64,000 bases of DNA from SFHK01 sp963618055 (lineage in GTDB: Bacteria; Bacillota; Clostridia; Christensenellales; Aristaeellaceae). Of this stretch, positions 43,494 through 52,341 are shown piece by piece. The stretch is taken from NCBI GenBank assembly GCA_963618055.1, contig CAVERI010000001.1, positions 1 through 64,000 on the forward strand, written 5' to 3'. Under the pieces are notes generated by a model. That model was given only the letters and a program-made list of their open reading frames with translations. It did not search any database and was not told where the DNA came from. Position numbers and translations under genes: made by a program. Numbering within the stretch: the first letter of the stretch is position 1; every line of letters starts with the position of its first letter.

Positions 43494-43849
43494 CGTTTTC
43501 CGCGCCCCCTTCCGTTTGCTTGCTTTTGAATCACGTCGCCCGCCGCCGCGCCGGCCAGCGAGAGAAGCGCCGTCAGCAGCACGGGACCTGCCGCCGGGGC
43601 GTAGCCCAGCGACACAAGAAAGCCCGCCGCCGTCGCCGCCAGCGGCGGCAGAATCCATCCGAGATACGGATTTACGCCCCCGCGCACGACGCGGTACGCC
43701 GTATACGCTCCCGCCAGCGGCAAAAGCCCATACGCGGCCGCCCTATACAGCCACCGCACCGGCCGAGCAAGCTCCACGCCAAGCGTCCAAAAAAATACAA
43801 TTGCTCCCTGCGCCGCAAGCCGCAGCGCCATGCGTTTTTGGCTTTTCAT
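43490..43849 (-). CDS. small membrane protein of the recD2-comFC operon
   Basis: 119 residues from the ATG at 43849 (GGAGGA site), hydrophobic, with about four short membrane segments (AAQGAIVFFWTLGVEL, AYGLLPLAGAYTAYRV, LGWILPPLAATAAGFLVSL, LLTALLSLAGAAAGDVI) and a basic C-terminus. First gene of the operon and coupled by ATGA overlap to the sigma-like protein. It may be its membrane partner; no family recognised. Confidence 0.65.
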   Translation of the reverse strand: MKSQKRMALRLAAQGAIVFFWTLGVELARPVRWLYRAAAYGLLPLAGAYTAYRVVRGGVNPYLGWILPPLAATAAGFLVSLGYAPAAGPVLLTALLSLAGAAAGDVIQKQANGRGRGKR

Positions 43850-43882
43850 GCTTCCTCCGCATAGTTTCGTCTGCCGCTTCCC

Positions 43883-43912
43883 ATTATAACATGGATTCCC
43901 GCGATATAGCAA
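43883..43912 (-). promoter_or_regulatory. promoter of the operon 43849-39819
   Basis: TATAAT (43883-43888) with TTGCTA (43907-43912) 18 bp upstream on the minus strand. Confidence 0.5.
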
Positions 43913-43932
43913 GCGCGTGCTTGCGCAAATCT

Positions 43933-43968
43933 TGACCATAAGAATTATCCAAATCATGACTATAAGAA
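43933..43968. repeat. pair of 12-bp direct repeats upstream of the XRE gene
   Basis: TGACCATAAGAA (43933-43944) and TGACTATAAGAA (43957-43968), 24 bp apart start to start, with one difference. They lie between the operon promoter and the XRE regulator promoter. Spacing near two helical turns suggests an operator for a protein binding on one face of DNA, possibly the XRE protein itself. Confidence 0.45.
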
Positions 43969-44052
43969 GCATTTCATTCTTTTGGTCTATTCAAGATTTC
44001 ATGTCTCCCGTGTATAATAACCATATATTAATAGAAAGGTGCAGGTGAGAGT

Positions 44053-44352
44053 ATGAATTATCTGGGATTAGGCAAGCGAATTCGTATGCACCGCCGTTCC
44101 CTGCACATGACGCAGGAAGAGCTGGCAGAGCAGTGCGGCATCTCGGTCTCCTTTCTTGGCCACGTTGAGCGCGGTACGCGCAAGGCCAGCCTTGAAACGT
44201 TGGTGTCCCTTTGCAACGTTCTACAGATTTCCCCCACGGTACTGCTTCAGGATTCACTGATCATTCCGGACGACCCATTGTTTCCAAGTACGCGCCAGCG
44301 CGAGTTGATTAACGAGATCTCGCGCGTGATCATCGAAAATTACGACAAGTAG
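44053..44352 (+). CDS. XRE-family transcriptional regulator
   Basis: 99 residues. The N-terminal helix-turn-helix (GKRIRMHRRSLHMTQEELAE, CGISVSFLGHVERGTRKASL) is followed by a short C-terminal helix (INEISRVIIENYDK). TATAAT lies at 44013-44018. It resembles SinR/SlrR-type small regulators in size, but no specific assignment is justified. Divergent from the recD2/comFC operon, so either that operon or itself may be the target. Confidence 0.9.
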   Translation: MNYLGLGKRIRMHRRSLHMTQEELAEQCGISVSFLGHVERGTRKASLETLVSLCNVLQISPTVLLQDSLIIPDDPLFPSTRQRELINEISRVIIENYDK

Positions 44353-44361
44353 GATTCCGCG

Positions 44362-44390
44362 TTGACAGCAGCCCTCTTCGGGATTATAAT
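44362..44390 (+). promoter_or_regulatory. promoter of the PAP2 gene
   Basis: Consensus TTGACA (44362-44367), 17-bp spacer, TATAAT (44385-44390). Confidence 0.85.
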
Positions 44391-44419
44391 GGAGTCATCC
44401 TGAATCCCGGAGGGTTTTT

Positions 44420-45121
44420 ATGTCTTCTCTCAGAAATCGCCGCCGGAAGCTGACAGCCGGTATCTGCATCGGCCTGTTTCTTCTGCTGATCATCCTTTTG
44501 AAAACGGTGGACGTGCGTCCCATCGGCCCCATGTCCTCCTCTGTCGGCCTTGCCGCGCTGAACGGCGCGTTTAAGGACGTCGTCGGCTACCACGGAGGGC
44601 TCGAAAAGGTTTCCGACCTTCTGGGAAAGCTCGCGCTGCTGATCGCCGCGGGCTTCGCCTGCATGGGGCTTTATCAGCTCGTCACCCGCAAGAGCCTGAA
44701 AAAGGTGGACGTGGATCTGTTTGTGCTGGCCGGGCTGTATGCGTCGCTGGTTCTGGCGTACATCTTCTTTGAAAAATGCGTCATCAATTACCGGCCTCTC
44801 ATCCTCGACGAGGCGAAGGGACTGGAGCCCTCGTTTCCCTCGTCGCACACCATGCTTTCCATGGTCATCTTCCTCTCCGCGGCCTATGAAACGCGCCGCC
44901 GCGTAAGGGACGCGGCCATTGAAACGCCCATTCGCATCGTGCTGACCGCGCTGTGCGTGATTACCGTGCTGTGCCGCCTGTTCTCCGGCGTACACTGGCT
45001 GACGGACATTCTGGGCGGTCTGCTCCTCTCGGCGGCGCTTCTGAGCCTGTACAAGCTGGCCTTTTCCCACTTCGCGCGCAGGAGGCGCTCAAGGAAAAGG
45101 CGCTCGGAGGTGCGCATGTGA
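44420..45121 (+). CDS. PAP2-family membrane phosphatase
   Basis: 233 residues with about six membrane helices and the lipid phosphatase motifs: KCVINYRPL (C1, K...RP), PSFPSSHT (C2, PSxH) and CRLFSGVHWLTDILGG (C3, SxxxHxxxD). Members dephosphorylate undecaprenyl diphosphate or phosphatidic acid-type lipids on the outer face. The C-terminal tail is strongly basic (RRRRSRKRR). It overlaps the next gene by 4 bp (GTGA). Confidence 0.92.
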   Translation: MSSLRNRRRKLTAGICIGLFLLLIILLKTVDVRPIGPMSSSVGLAALNGAFKDVVGYHGGLEKVSDLLGKLALLIAAGFACMGLYQLVTRKSLKKVDVDLFVLAGLYASLVLAYIFFEKCVINYRPLILDEAKGLEPSFPSSHTMLSMVIFLSAAYETRRRVRDAAIETPIRIVLTALCVITVLCRLFSGVHWLTDILGGLLLSAALLSLYKLAFSHFARRRRSRKRRSEVRM

Positions 45122-45570
45122 ACGGACGGCTTGCGGAGATGCACTGCACCATCGACGACATGACGCCGGAGGCGCTGGGCTATGCCACGCAGGTGCTGTT
45201 TGAATCCGGCGCGCTGGACGTATACACAGTGCCGATTTATATGAAGAAAAACCGCCCCGGCATCCTGCTGACCTGCGCGTGCCGGGAAGCGGACGCGGAA
45301 AAATTCGCCGTGCTTCTCCTGAAGTATACGACCACGCTGGGCGTGCGCAGGACGATCTGCGAAACCTTTGCCCTCGACCGCCGCGTGGAAACCGTTTCCA
45401 CGCCCTACGGTCCCCTGCGCGTGAAATACGCCGAGGGCTACGGCGTTACGCGCGTCAAGGCAGAATACGAGGACGTCGCCCGAATGGCGCGCGAAACCGG
45501 CCGCAGCCTGACCGACATGACAAACGCGCTGACGCCCTATCTGCACGGCGCGGAGGAGAAAGCCCGATGA
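45118..45570 (+). CDS. LarC C-terminal domain protein (nickel insertion / LarC2-like)
   Basis: 150 residues from a GTG at 45118 that overlaps the PAP2 stop. The sequence matches the C-terminal part of LarC, the CTP-dependent enzyme inserting nickel into the pincer cofactor of lactate racemase: TIDDMTPEALGYATQVLFES, VPIYMKKNRPGILLT, TTTLGVRR. Normal LarC is ~400 residues; the N-terminal LarC1 part is absent here. In some species larC is split by a frameshift, but no larC1 lies upstream, so this is a stand-alone domain or a remnant. Confidence 0.8.
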   Translation: MNGRLAEMHCTIDDMTPEALGYATQVLFESGALDVYTVPIYMKKNRPGILLTCACREADAEKFAVLLLKYTTTLGVRRTICETFALDRRVETVSTPYGPLRVKYAEGYGVTRVKAEYEDVARMARETGRSLTDMTNALTPYLHGAEEKAR

Positions 45571-45617
45571 AGTCTCCGCTGGACGAGTTACGCGTTCAGC
45601 CCTCCGCGATACGCTGA
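45567..45617 (+). other. 16-codon ORF after the LarC-like gene, possible gene remnant
   Basis: An ATG overlapping the LarC-like stop (ATGA) opens MKSPLDELRVQPSAIR and then stops. It converges with the 3' end of the Gfo/Idh gene, which it overlaps by 22 bp. It could be the 5' stub of a lar gene lost by deletion, or chance. Confidence 0.25.
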
Positions 45618-46573
45618 ATTTCAAGCGCCGTGCGCGTGGAATCGAACAGCATCCGCTGCGGGAATACCGTGTTCTCCCCTCGAATCTGCCTGATCAGCTC
45701 GGTCAGGCAGTTTTCCTTTACCGCTGGCGCGGTGAGCAGCCGAAGCTCGTTCCTGCCTGCCTGCGCGAGCAGGAGTTTCTCCGCGCCCAGCGCGCATTCG
45801 ATCATGCCCTTCTCGCCCCAGAAGCTGAACCGCCAGTAGCTCGGCAAACGGAACGCCGCCGGTGCGGGCGCGGAATAGCTCACGTCCGCGATCAGCCCCG
45901 CGCCGTTTTCGTATTCGCCCATCAGCTGCGCGCAGTCCGGGAACGAGGGTTCTTCGCGCGCGAACGCGTTGTACTGCCGGGCGCACAGCGTGCGCGCATA
46001 CGAAAGCCCCGTAATCATCGATACCGCGTCCAGACCATGAATGGCCAGATCGTTGAACGTGCCGCCGTGCAGCCGCCTGTCAAAATACCACGACGGCCGC
46101 GTGCCGTAGTTCAGCGGGTGCTGTCCCGTGAAATTGATGGCGTGAATTTCCCCCAGCTCGCCCGAGCGCACCAGATTCCGCGCCAGACGCAGAGCGGGAT
46201 CGAAGCGCAAATCAAGCATGCAGCCCACCGCGAGCTTCTTTTCCCCCGCCAAATGCTCAATTTCCTCCAGCTCCTCCATGCGCGTGCACAGCGGCTTGTC
46301 GCACAATACGTGCTTGCCCGCCTTCAGCGCGCGAATCGCCTCCTGCCCGCGCGCGCCATACGCGTCGCCGATGGCCACGATGTTCACGCTCTCGTCGTTC
46401 AGAATTTCATCCAGCGTGGAATAGAACGGAGCCTTCAGCCACGCCCTCGCGGCGGTGCGATAGCCCTCGTCGTCGTCCCACGCGCCCACAATCCGCACGT
46501 CCGGATTTTCCGCGCACAGCGCGTATAAAGCCTTGATATGGGCATGCTTCAGCCCGCAAAACGCAAGGTTCAT
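45596..46573 (-). CDS. Gfo/Idh/MocA-family oxidoreductase
   Basis: 325 residues from the ATG at 46573, which sits 8 nt after GGAGG. N-terminal Rossmann fold (MNLAFCGLKHAHIKALYAL, VNIVAIGDAYGARGQEAIRA) with the family signature KHVLCDKPLC. The C-terminal domain contains DLAIHGLDAVSMITGL with the catalytic DxxxH-type residues. It uses NAD(P) to oxidise sugars or cyclitols. The substrate is not evident. Monocistronic with an extended -10 (TGCTATAAT, 46614-46619). Confidence 0.9.
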   Translation of the reverse strand: MNLAFCGLKHAHIKALYALCAENPDVRIVGAWDDDEGYRTAARAWLKAPFYSTLDEILNDESVNIVAIGDAYGARGQEAIRALKAGKHVLCDKPLCTRMEELEEIEHLAGEKKLAVGCMLDLRFDPALRLARNLVRSGELGEIHAINFTGQHPLNYGTRPSWYFDRRLHGGTFNDLAIHGLDAVSMITGLSYARTLCARQYNAFAREEPSFPDCAQLMGEYENGAGLIADVSYSAPAPAAFRLPSYWRFSFWGEKGMIECALGAEKLLLAQAGRNELRLLTAPAVKENCLTELIRQIRGENTVFPQRMLFDSTRTALEIQRIAEG

Positions 46574-46671
46574 ATTGTTTTCCTCCATAAACGCCTTTCG
46601 GCTTCTGCCCCTCATTATAGCATAGTCCGCGCCCATATAATGTAAAAAGATAGCGGAAGCGGCAAAATCCG

Positions 46672-46700
46672 TTGACGGAGACCAGACAAAAAATTATAAT
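46672..46700 (+). promoter_or_regulatory. promoter of the malQ-glgP-hflX operon
   Basis: TTGACG (46672-46677), 17-bp spacer, TATAAT (46695-46700), 38 bp before the malQ start. Confidence 0.8.
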
Positions 46701-46737
46701 TCAAACTGGTAGAATCTATCAGGGACGGTGGCTATCC

Positions 46738-48207
46738 ATGAGAAAAAGCGGCGTACTTCTGCATATCACATCGCTCCCCACGCCGGGCGGAATCGGTACG
46801 CTGGGCGCGGACGCCTACGCGTTTGTGGACTTTCTGAAAAAGTCCGGCATGTCGGTCTGGCAGGTGCTGCCCATCGGCCCCACGGGCTATGGCGAGTCTC
46901 CCTATCAGAGCCACGGCACGCACGCGGGCAACATCAATCTGATCGACCTTGATTTTCTGGTGCGCGACGGCCTGATGAAGGCCGAGGACGCGAAGCGCTT
47001 TCAGGCTGGCTCCTCCACCGATTTTGATACCGTAAAGCGTCTCAAGCGCGAGGGGCTGCATCGGTGCTTTGAGCAGAACTTCGGGCGCATGGAAACGCTG
47101 GTGGACACGTTCACCCAGTCGCATAAAAACATCGACGACTTCGCGCTTTTCATGGCGCTGAAGGACTACTTCGGCGGCCGCGCGTGGACGCGCTGGCCGG
47201 ACGTCGCCATTCGCATGCGCGAGGATGGCGCAATGGCGCACTACCGCCGCATCCTGCGCGACGAAATCAATTTTCACCGTTTCACGCAATACGTGTTCTT
47301 CACGCAATGGGCGTGCCTGAAGGCCTACGCCAACAAAAACGGCGTTCAGATTTTCGGCGACATGCCGATCTACGTAGCCGAGGATTCCGCGGACTGCTGG
47401 GCAAATCCGGGAATCTTCCAGCTCGACCGGGATCGCCGCCCGATCAAGGTGGCGGGCGTGCCGCCGGATTACTTCTCTGAGGACGGCCAGCTGTGGGGCA
47501 ACCCGCTGTACGACTGGAAGGCGCTGCGCCGAACCGGCTTCGAATGGTGGATCGACCGCCTGCGCACGGCGGGCGAATTGTATGACATGGTGCGCGTGGA
47601 TCACTTTATCGGCTTTGCCAACTACTACGCCATCCGCGCCGGCGCGCCCAACGCGCGCGTGGGCAAATGGGAAAAGGCGCCGGGCCGCCGCTTCTTCTTC
47701 GTGGTGAAGCGCCGCCTGCCGGAGCTGAACATCATTGCCGAGGATTTGGGCGTCGTTTCCCGCCGCGTGAAGCGCCTTCTGCGCTACTGCGGCTTCCCGG
47801 GCATGAAGGTGCTGTGCTTCGGCTTCGATTCCGACACGGCGAACCCGCATTTTGTGGGCAACATTCGCGAAAACTGCGTGGTGTACACCGGCACGCACGA
47901 CAACGATACCACCCTCGGCTGGTGGGAAAAGGCCTCCGAAAAAGTGCGCGCCTTCGCCCTTGAAAACCTGCCCCAGCGCGACTGCATCTGCGACAGCATG
48001 ATCGAGGCGGCGCTGGGCAGCGCGGCGAACCTGTGCGTTCTGCCGATGCAGGACATTCTCCACCTCGGCAGCGAGGCGCGCATGAACACGCCCGGCACCG
48101 TGGGCGGCGGCAACTGGATGTGGCGCATGCAGCCCGGCGTGCTCACGGACGAGCTGGCCGCGAGTCTGCGGGAATTGAACGAATTTTATGAGAGGATTCC
48201 GTCATGA
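46738..48207 (+). CDS. malQ: 4-alpha-glucanotransferase
   Basis: 489 residues, bacterial amylomaltase length (GH77). Diagnostic segments: SGVLLHITSLPTPGGIGTLG, WQVLPIGPTGYGESPYQS, catalytic nucleophile region VRVDHFIGF, acid/base region NIIAEDLGVVS and YTGTHDNDTTLGWW. It transfers glucan chains between oligosaccharides. The upstream in-frame ATG overlaps the promoter and was rejected. Coupled by ATGA to glgP, it forms a maltodextrin/glycogen degradation pair. Confidence 0.95.
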   Translation: MRKSGVLLHITSLPTPGGIGTLGADAYAFVDFLKKSGMSVWQVLPIGPTGYGESPYQSHGTHAGNINLIDLDFLVRDGLMKAEDAKRFQAGSSTDFDTVKRLKREGLHRCFEQNFGRMETLVDTFTQSHKNIDDFALFMALKDYFGGRAWTRWPDVAIRMREDGAMAHYRRILRDEINFHRFTQYVFFTQWACLKAYANKNGVQIFGDMPIYVAEDSADCWANPGIFQLDRDRRPIKVAGVPPDYFSEDGQLWGNPLYDWKALRRTGFEWWIDRLRTAGELYDMVRVDHFIGFANYYAIRAGAPNARVGKWEKAPGRRFFFVVKRRLPELNIIAEDLGVVSRRVKRLLRYCGFPGMKVLCFGFDSDTANPHFVGNIRENCVVYTGTHDNDTTLGWWEKASEKVRAFALENLPQRDCICDSMIEAALGSAANLCVLPMQDILHLGSEARMNTPGTVGGGNWMWRMQPGVLTDELAASLRELNEFYERIPS

Positions 48208-50546
48208 TACAGGCAAAAGCGATTCTCCGCGATGCTGAGCGCATTTTGCTCGCGAAGCATCAGGTTTCTCTGGATGAGGCGACCGCCCCGATGCTCTCGG
48301 ACGCGCTCGGCGAGGCCGCCATGCTGGCCATCGGCCCCGATTGGGCCAAGACGACCCGCGCGTTTCAAAAGACCCGTCAGGCGCACTATCTGTCCGCCGA
48401 GTACCTGATCGGCCGCATGGTATACGCCAATTTCTACAACCTTGGCATTCTGGATGACGTGCGCGCGCTGCTCAGCCGCAAGGGCGCGGACATGGCCGTG
48501 CTGGAAGACGTTGAGGACGCGGCGCTGGGCAACGGCGGTCTTGGCCGTCTGGCCGCCTGCTTCCTCGACAGCGCCGCCTCGCTCGACCTTCCCCTCACGG
48601 GCTACGGCCTGCGCTACCGCTACGGCCTGTTCAAGCAGGTGCTTGAGGACGGCATGCAGAAGGAAATTCCCGACGACTGGACGCGCTTTGGCGACCCGTG
48701 GTCGGTGCGCCGCGAGGAGCTGGCCGTCGTCGTTCCCATGGCGACGGGAAATGTGCGCGCCGTGCCGTATGACATGCCCGTCATCGGCTATCGCACGGAC
48801 ACCATCGGCACGCTGCGCCTGTGGCAGACGGAAAGCCTGCACGAGTTTGACTTTGCCCTTTTCAACGACTACAAGTACGCCGAGGCCTGCGCCGACAAGA
48901 ACCGTGCCGAGGACATCACCAAGTGCCTCTACCCCAACGACTGGAACATCGAGGGTAAGCGCCTGCGCCTGAAGCAGCAGTACGTGCTGTCCAGCGCGTC
49001 GCTTCAGGACATCCTGCGGCAGTACGAAGCCCGTCACGGCAAAAATTACCGCATGCTTCCGCGCGAGCACGCGCTTCAGCTGAACGACACGCACCCGGTG
49101 CTGGCCATTCCGGAGCTGATCCGGCTTCTGACGGCGCGCGGCGTGTCCTTCGCCTGCGCCGCCCGCTATGCGCGCGAGATGTTCGGCTATACGAACCACA
49201 CCGTCATGCCCGAGGCGCTGGAAAAGTGGGATCTGACGCTCGTCGCCTCCGTCGCGCCCGAGATCGAGCGAATTCTGCGCCGTCTGGAGCGCATGTGCGC
49301 GCGGGAAACCGGGCTGCACATCATCCGAAACGGCCAAATCTCCATGGCCGACCTCGCCGTCTGCATGAGCCATGCCGTGAACGGCGTGGCGAAGCTGCAT
49401 TCCGAGCTGGTAAAGACCACGCTGTTCCCCCAGTGGTACGCCCGCTTTCCGGAGCGCTTCCAGAACAAGACCAACGGCGTCACCCAGCGCCGCTGGCTGG
49501 GTCTGTGCAATCCCGAGCTGTGCGCGCTTCTTTCCAAACACATTGAAGGCGATTTCATCAAGGACGCCAGCCTGCTTTCGACGCTGAATGTGAACGATTC
49601 CGCGCTGATCGAGGGCTTCAAAGCCGTCAAACGCGAAAAGAAAGCCGAGCTGGCCGTGTATGTCGCGTCGCGCGAGGGCGTGGAGCTGCCCACCGGCTTC
49701 CTCTTCGACGTGCAGGTGAAGCGCCTGCATGAATACAAGCGCCAGCTGATGAACGCGCTGTCGCTGTACGACATCTATTGCGAGCTGAAGGAAGGCCGCC
49801 TGCCCGACTTCCCACGCGTCGCGTTCGTGTTCGGCGCGAAGGCCGCGCCCGGCTACGCCCGCGCCAAGGCGATTATCCGTTATATCCTCGCGCTGGCCGA
49901 CGTCATCAATCACGACTCCGCCGTGAATGGCCGCATGCGCGTATGCTTTGTGGGCAACTATAATTGCTCCTATGCCGAAAAGATCATTCCCGCGGCTGAT
50001 TTCTCCGAGCAGATTTCCCCCGCTGGAACCGAAGCCAGCGGCACGGGCAACATGAAGCTGATGCTGAACGGCGCGGTGACCATCGGCACGTGGGACGGCG
50101 CAAACATCGAAATCGCCGAGGCTGCCGGGCGTGAAAACGAGGTCGTGTTCGGCGCGAACATCGAACAGCTCGATCAGATTCGCGATACCTACCGTCCGCG
50201 CGACCTGTACGAATCGGACGCGCGCATCCGCCGCGCCGTGGATTCGCTCACCGACTGCGGCTTCGCTGACGAGGACGGCGCGCTCTCGGAGCTGAAGACC
50301 TCGCTGCTCGACGGCGCAAGCTGGCACAAGCCCGACCACTATTTCGTGCTGCGCGACTTCGCGTCCTACCAGAACGCGCGCCTGAACGCCTACGCGATGG
50401 CGGCGAAGGATGAAGACGCGTTCGCGCGCATGTGCCTTGCCAATATTAAAAACGCCGGATTCTTCTCCTCCGACCGCACCATTTCGCAGTACGCGGACGA
50501 AATCTGGCACATTGCGCCCATCGGCGCGCGAAAGGATCATAAATGA
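48204..50546 (+). CDS. glgP: glycogen/maltodextrin phosphorylase
   Basis: 780 residues, normal for the family. Contains EDVEDAALGNGGLGRLAACF near the N-terminus, QLNDTHPVLAIPELIR, KTNGVTQRRWL, and the pyridoxal-phosphate site EASGTGNMKLMLNGA followed by GTWDGANIEI. It releases glucose-1-phosphate from alpha-1,4-glucan. Coupled to malQ before it and hflX after it by 4-bp overlaps. Confidence 0.96.
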   Translation: MIQAKAILRDAERILLAKHQVSLDEATAPMLSDALGEAAMLAIGPDWAKTTRAFQKTRQAHYLSAEYLIGRMVYANFYNLGILDDVRALLSRKGADMAVLEDVEDAALGNGGLGRLAACFLDSAASLDLPLTGYGLRYRYGLFKQVLEDGMQKEIPDDWTRFGDPWSVRREELAVVVPMATGNVRAVPYDMPVIGYRTDTIGTLRLWQTESLHEFDFALFNDYKYAEACADKNRAEDITKCLYPNDWNIEGKRLRLKQQYVLSSASLQDILRQYEARHGKNYRMLPREHALQLNDTHPVLAIPELIRLLTARGVSFACAARYAREMFGYTNHTVMPEALEKWDLTLVASVAPEIERILRRLERMCARETGLHIIRNGQISMADLAVCMSHAVNGVAKLHSELVKTTLFPQWYARFPERFQNKTNGVTQRRWLGLCNPELCALLSKHIEGDFIKDASLLSTLNVNDSALIEGFKAVKREKKAELAVYVASREGVELPTGFLFDVQVKRLHEYKRQLMNALSLYDIYCELKEGRLPDFPRVAFVFGAKAAPGYARAKAIIRYILALADVINHDSAVNGRMRVCFVGNYNCSYAEKIIPAADFSEQISPAGTEASGTGNMKLMLNGAVTIGTWDGANIEIAEAAGRENEVVFGANIEQLDQIRDTYRPRDLYESDARIRRAVDSLTDCGFADEDGALSELKTSLLDGASWHKPDHYFVLRDFASYQNARLNAYAMAAKDEDAFARMCLANIKNAGFFSSDRTISQYADEIWHIAPIGARKDHK

Positions 50547-52300
50547 TACACGGAAACCTTGAAGGCGTTCGCGAATCGCTGATTCAGGAAATGGAAAGGC
50601 TGTACGACATCGACTTTGACCGCTCAATGTTCCTTCCCGACCGGCTTTTGCAAATGCTTGTGCGCTTTACCGATCAGCTGAACCGCGAAATGCTGGTTTA
50701 TCTGGATCGCAACGGCGAGATTCTGGAGGTCGCCGTCGGCTCCATTTCCTCCATTGGTTTGACCGAGATGCACCTGCGCCGCAACTTCGACCGACTGACC
50801 GGCTTCCGCTGCATCCACACGCACCCCGGCGGAAACGCCGCGCTTTCGGACGTGGACATTCAGGCGCTGCGGCTTCTGCGGTTCGATTCCATGTGCGCCG
50901 TCGGCGTGAACGGCGGCATCTGCACCGGCATCAGCGCCGCGTTTCTGGGCGAGCTGGAATACAGCCGCCTGTCCGTCAACATTTTAGGGCCGGTCAAGCC
51001 CGGCCGTCTTCCCCAGCAGGCGTGGCTGCACGAGATTGAGCTGAGCGAGGAGCGCGTGCAGAAGGCCATTGCCGAGGGCGGCATCGTCGAAACGACGGAA
51101 AAGGTCATGCTGATTTCCACCGACAGCGAGGAATCGCTGGACGAGCTGGCGAGTCTTGCCGACACCGCGGGCGCGGTCATCGTGAGCCGCGTGCTTCAGA
51201 AGCGCCCCAAGCCCGACCCGGCCATGTTCATCGGCGCGGGCAAGGCGCAGGAGCTGTCCCTCGCCTGCCAGACGCTGGAGGTCGACCTCGCCATTTTAGA
51301 CGACGAGCTCACCGGCGCACAGCAGAAGAACCTTGAAAACGCGCTGGGCGTGCGCGTAATCGACCGAACCAGCCTGATTCTGGACATTTTCGCCCGCCGC
51401 GCGGAAACCGCCGAGGGCAAGCTGCAGGTCGAGCTCGCACAGCTCAAGTACCGCCTGCCCCGGCTGGCCGGGTCGTCCTCGGCGCTGTCCCGTCTGGGCG
51501 GCGGTATCGGCACGCGCGGCCCCGGCGAGACCCGTTTGGAGGTCGACCGCCGCCACATTCGCCGCCGCATCGACGAATTGAGCCGCCAGCTGGCCGATCT
51601 CTCGCGCCAGCGCGAACTGCGCCGCGCCCGCCGCGGAAAAATGGAGCAGACGACCGTAGCGCTGGTCGGCTACACCAACGCCGGAAAGTCCACGCTTCTG
51701 AACGCGCTGTCCGGCGCGGAGGTGCTGGTGGAGGACAAGCTGTTTGCCACACTCGACCCCGTCGTCCGGCAGGTATCGCTGCCCGAAAACCGCAGCTGCC
51801 TGATGGTCGACACCGTCGGCTTCATCCGAAAGCTCCCCCACACGCTCGTCGAAGCGTTTAAATCCACGCTGGAGGAGGCCGTGTACGCCGACCTGCTCGT
51901 GATCGTGAGCGACCTTTCCTCTCCGTTCTGCCGCCAGCAGCGCGAGGTCGTGTACGACGTGCTTCATCAGCTCGGCGCGGATAATAAGCCCGTCGTCGAA
52001 GCGCTCAACAAGGCCGACAAGGCTGAAATCGGCGGCATGATCGAGCCCGCCGGCGCGATTCTCATCTCCGCCGCCAGCGGCATGGGACTGGATCACCTGA
52101 AGGCGGAAATCTCCCGCCGCATTGCCTCGCTGCGCACCCGCGCAACCCTGTCCGTGCCCTACGCGAAGGGCGCGGTGCTCAACCTTTTGCACGATCAGGG
52201 GCAGGTGGAAACCGAGGAATACACGGAAGCCGGCACAAACGTCACCTGCCTGCTCGACGCCACGCTGTACGCCCGCGTGAAAAAGATGCTGGAAAGCTGA
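50543..52300 (+). CDS. hflX: GTPase HflX with N-terminal JAMM-like domain
   Basis: 585 residues, about 150-170 longer than E. coli HflX. The C-terminal part is standard: RVIDRTSLILDIFARRAETA, GSGIGTRGPGE-like GGGIGTRGPGETRLE, G1 GYTNAGKSTL, G3 DTVGFIRKLP, G4 NKAD. HflX binds ribosomes and rescues stalled ones. The extra N-terminal region (about 1-170) contains HTHPGGNAALSDVD, which fits the metal motif HxHx7SxxD of JAMM/MPN metalloproteases. Long HflX forms occur in Clostridia; the JAMM reading is my inference. Coupled to glgP. Confidence 0.93.
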   Translation: MIHGNLEGVRESLIQEMERLYDIDFDRSMFLPDRLLQMLVRFTDQLNREMLVYLDRNGEILEVAVGSISSIGLTEMHLRRNFDRLTGFRCIHTHPGGNAALSDVDIQALRLLRFDSMCAVGVNGGICTGISAAFLGELEYSRLSVNILGPVKPGRLPQQAWLHEIELSEERVQKAIAEGGIVETTEKVMLISTDSEESLDELASLADTAGAVIVSRVLQKRPKPDPAMFIGAGKAQELSLACQTLEVDLAILDDELTGAQQKNLENALGVRVIDRTSLILDIFARRAETAEGKLQVELAQLKYRLPRLAGSSSALSRLGGGIGTRGPGETRLEVDRRHIRRRIDELSRQLADLSRQRELRRARRGKMEQTTVALVGYTNAGKSTLLNALSGAEVLVEDKLFATLDPVVRQVSLPENRSCLMVDTVGFIRKLPHTLVEAFKSTLEEAVYADLLVIVSDLSSPFCRQQREVVYDVLHQLGADNKPVVEALNKADKAEIGGMIEPAGAILISAASGMGLDHLKAEISRRIASLRTRATLSVPYAKGAVLNLLHDQGQVETEEYTEAGTNVTCLLDATLYARVKKMLES

Positions 52301-52313
52301 CCAAAAATCGCTT

Positions 52314-52341
52314 CAGCCCCGAATCTACGGGGCTGATTTTT
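52314..52341. terminator. terminator after hflX
   Basis: 8-bp stem CAGCCCCG / CGGGGCTG (52314-52321, 52328-52335) followed by ATTTTTATT. On the minus strand a CGATTTTTGG tail makes it usable for the convergent gene too. Confidence 0.75.
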
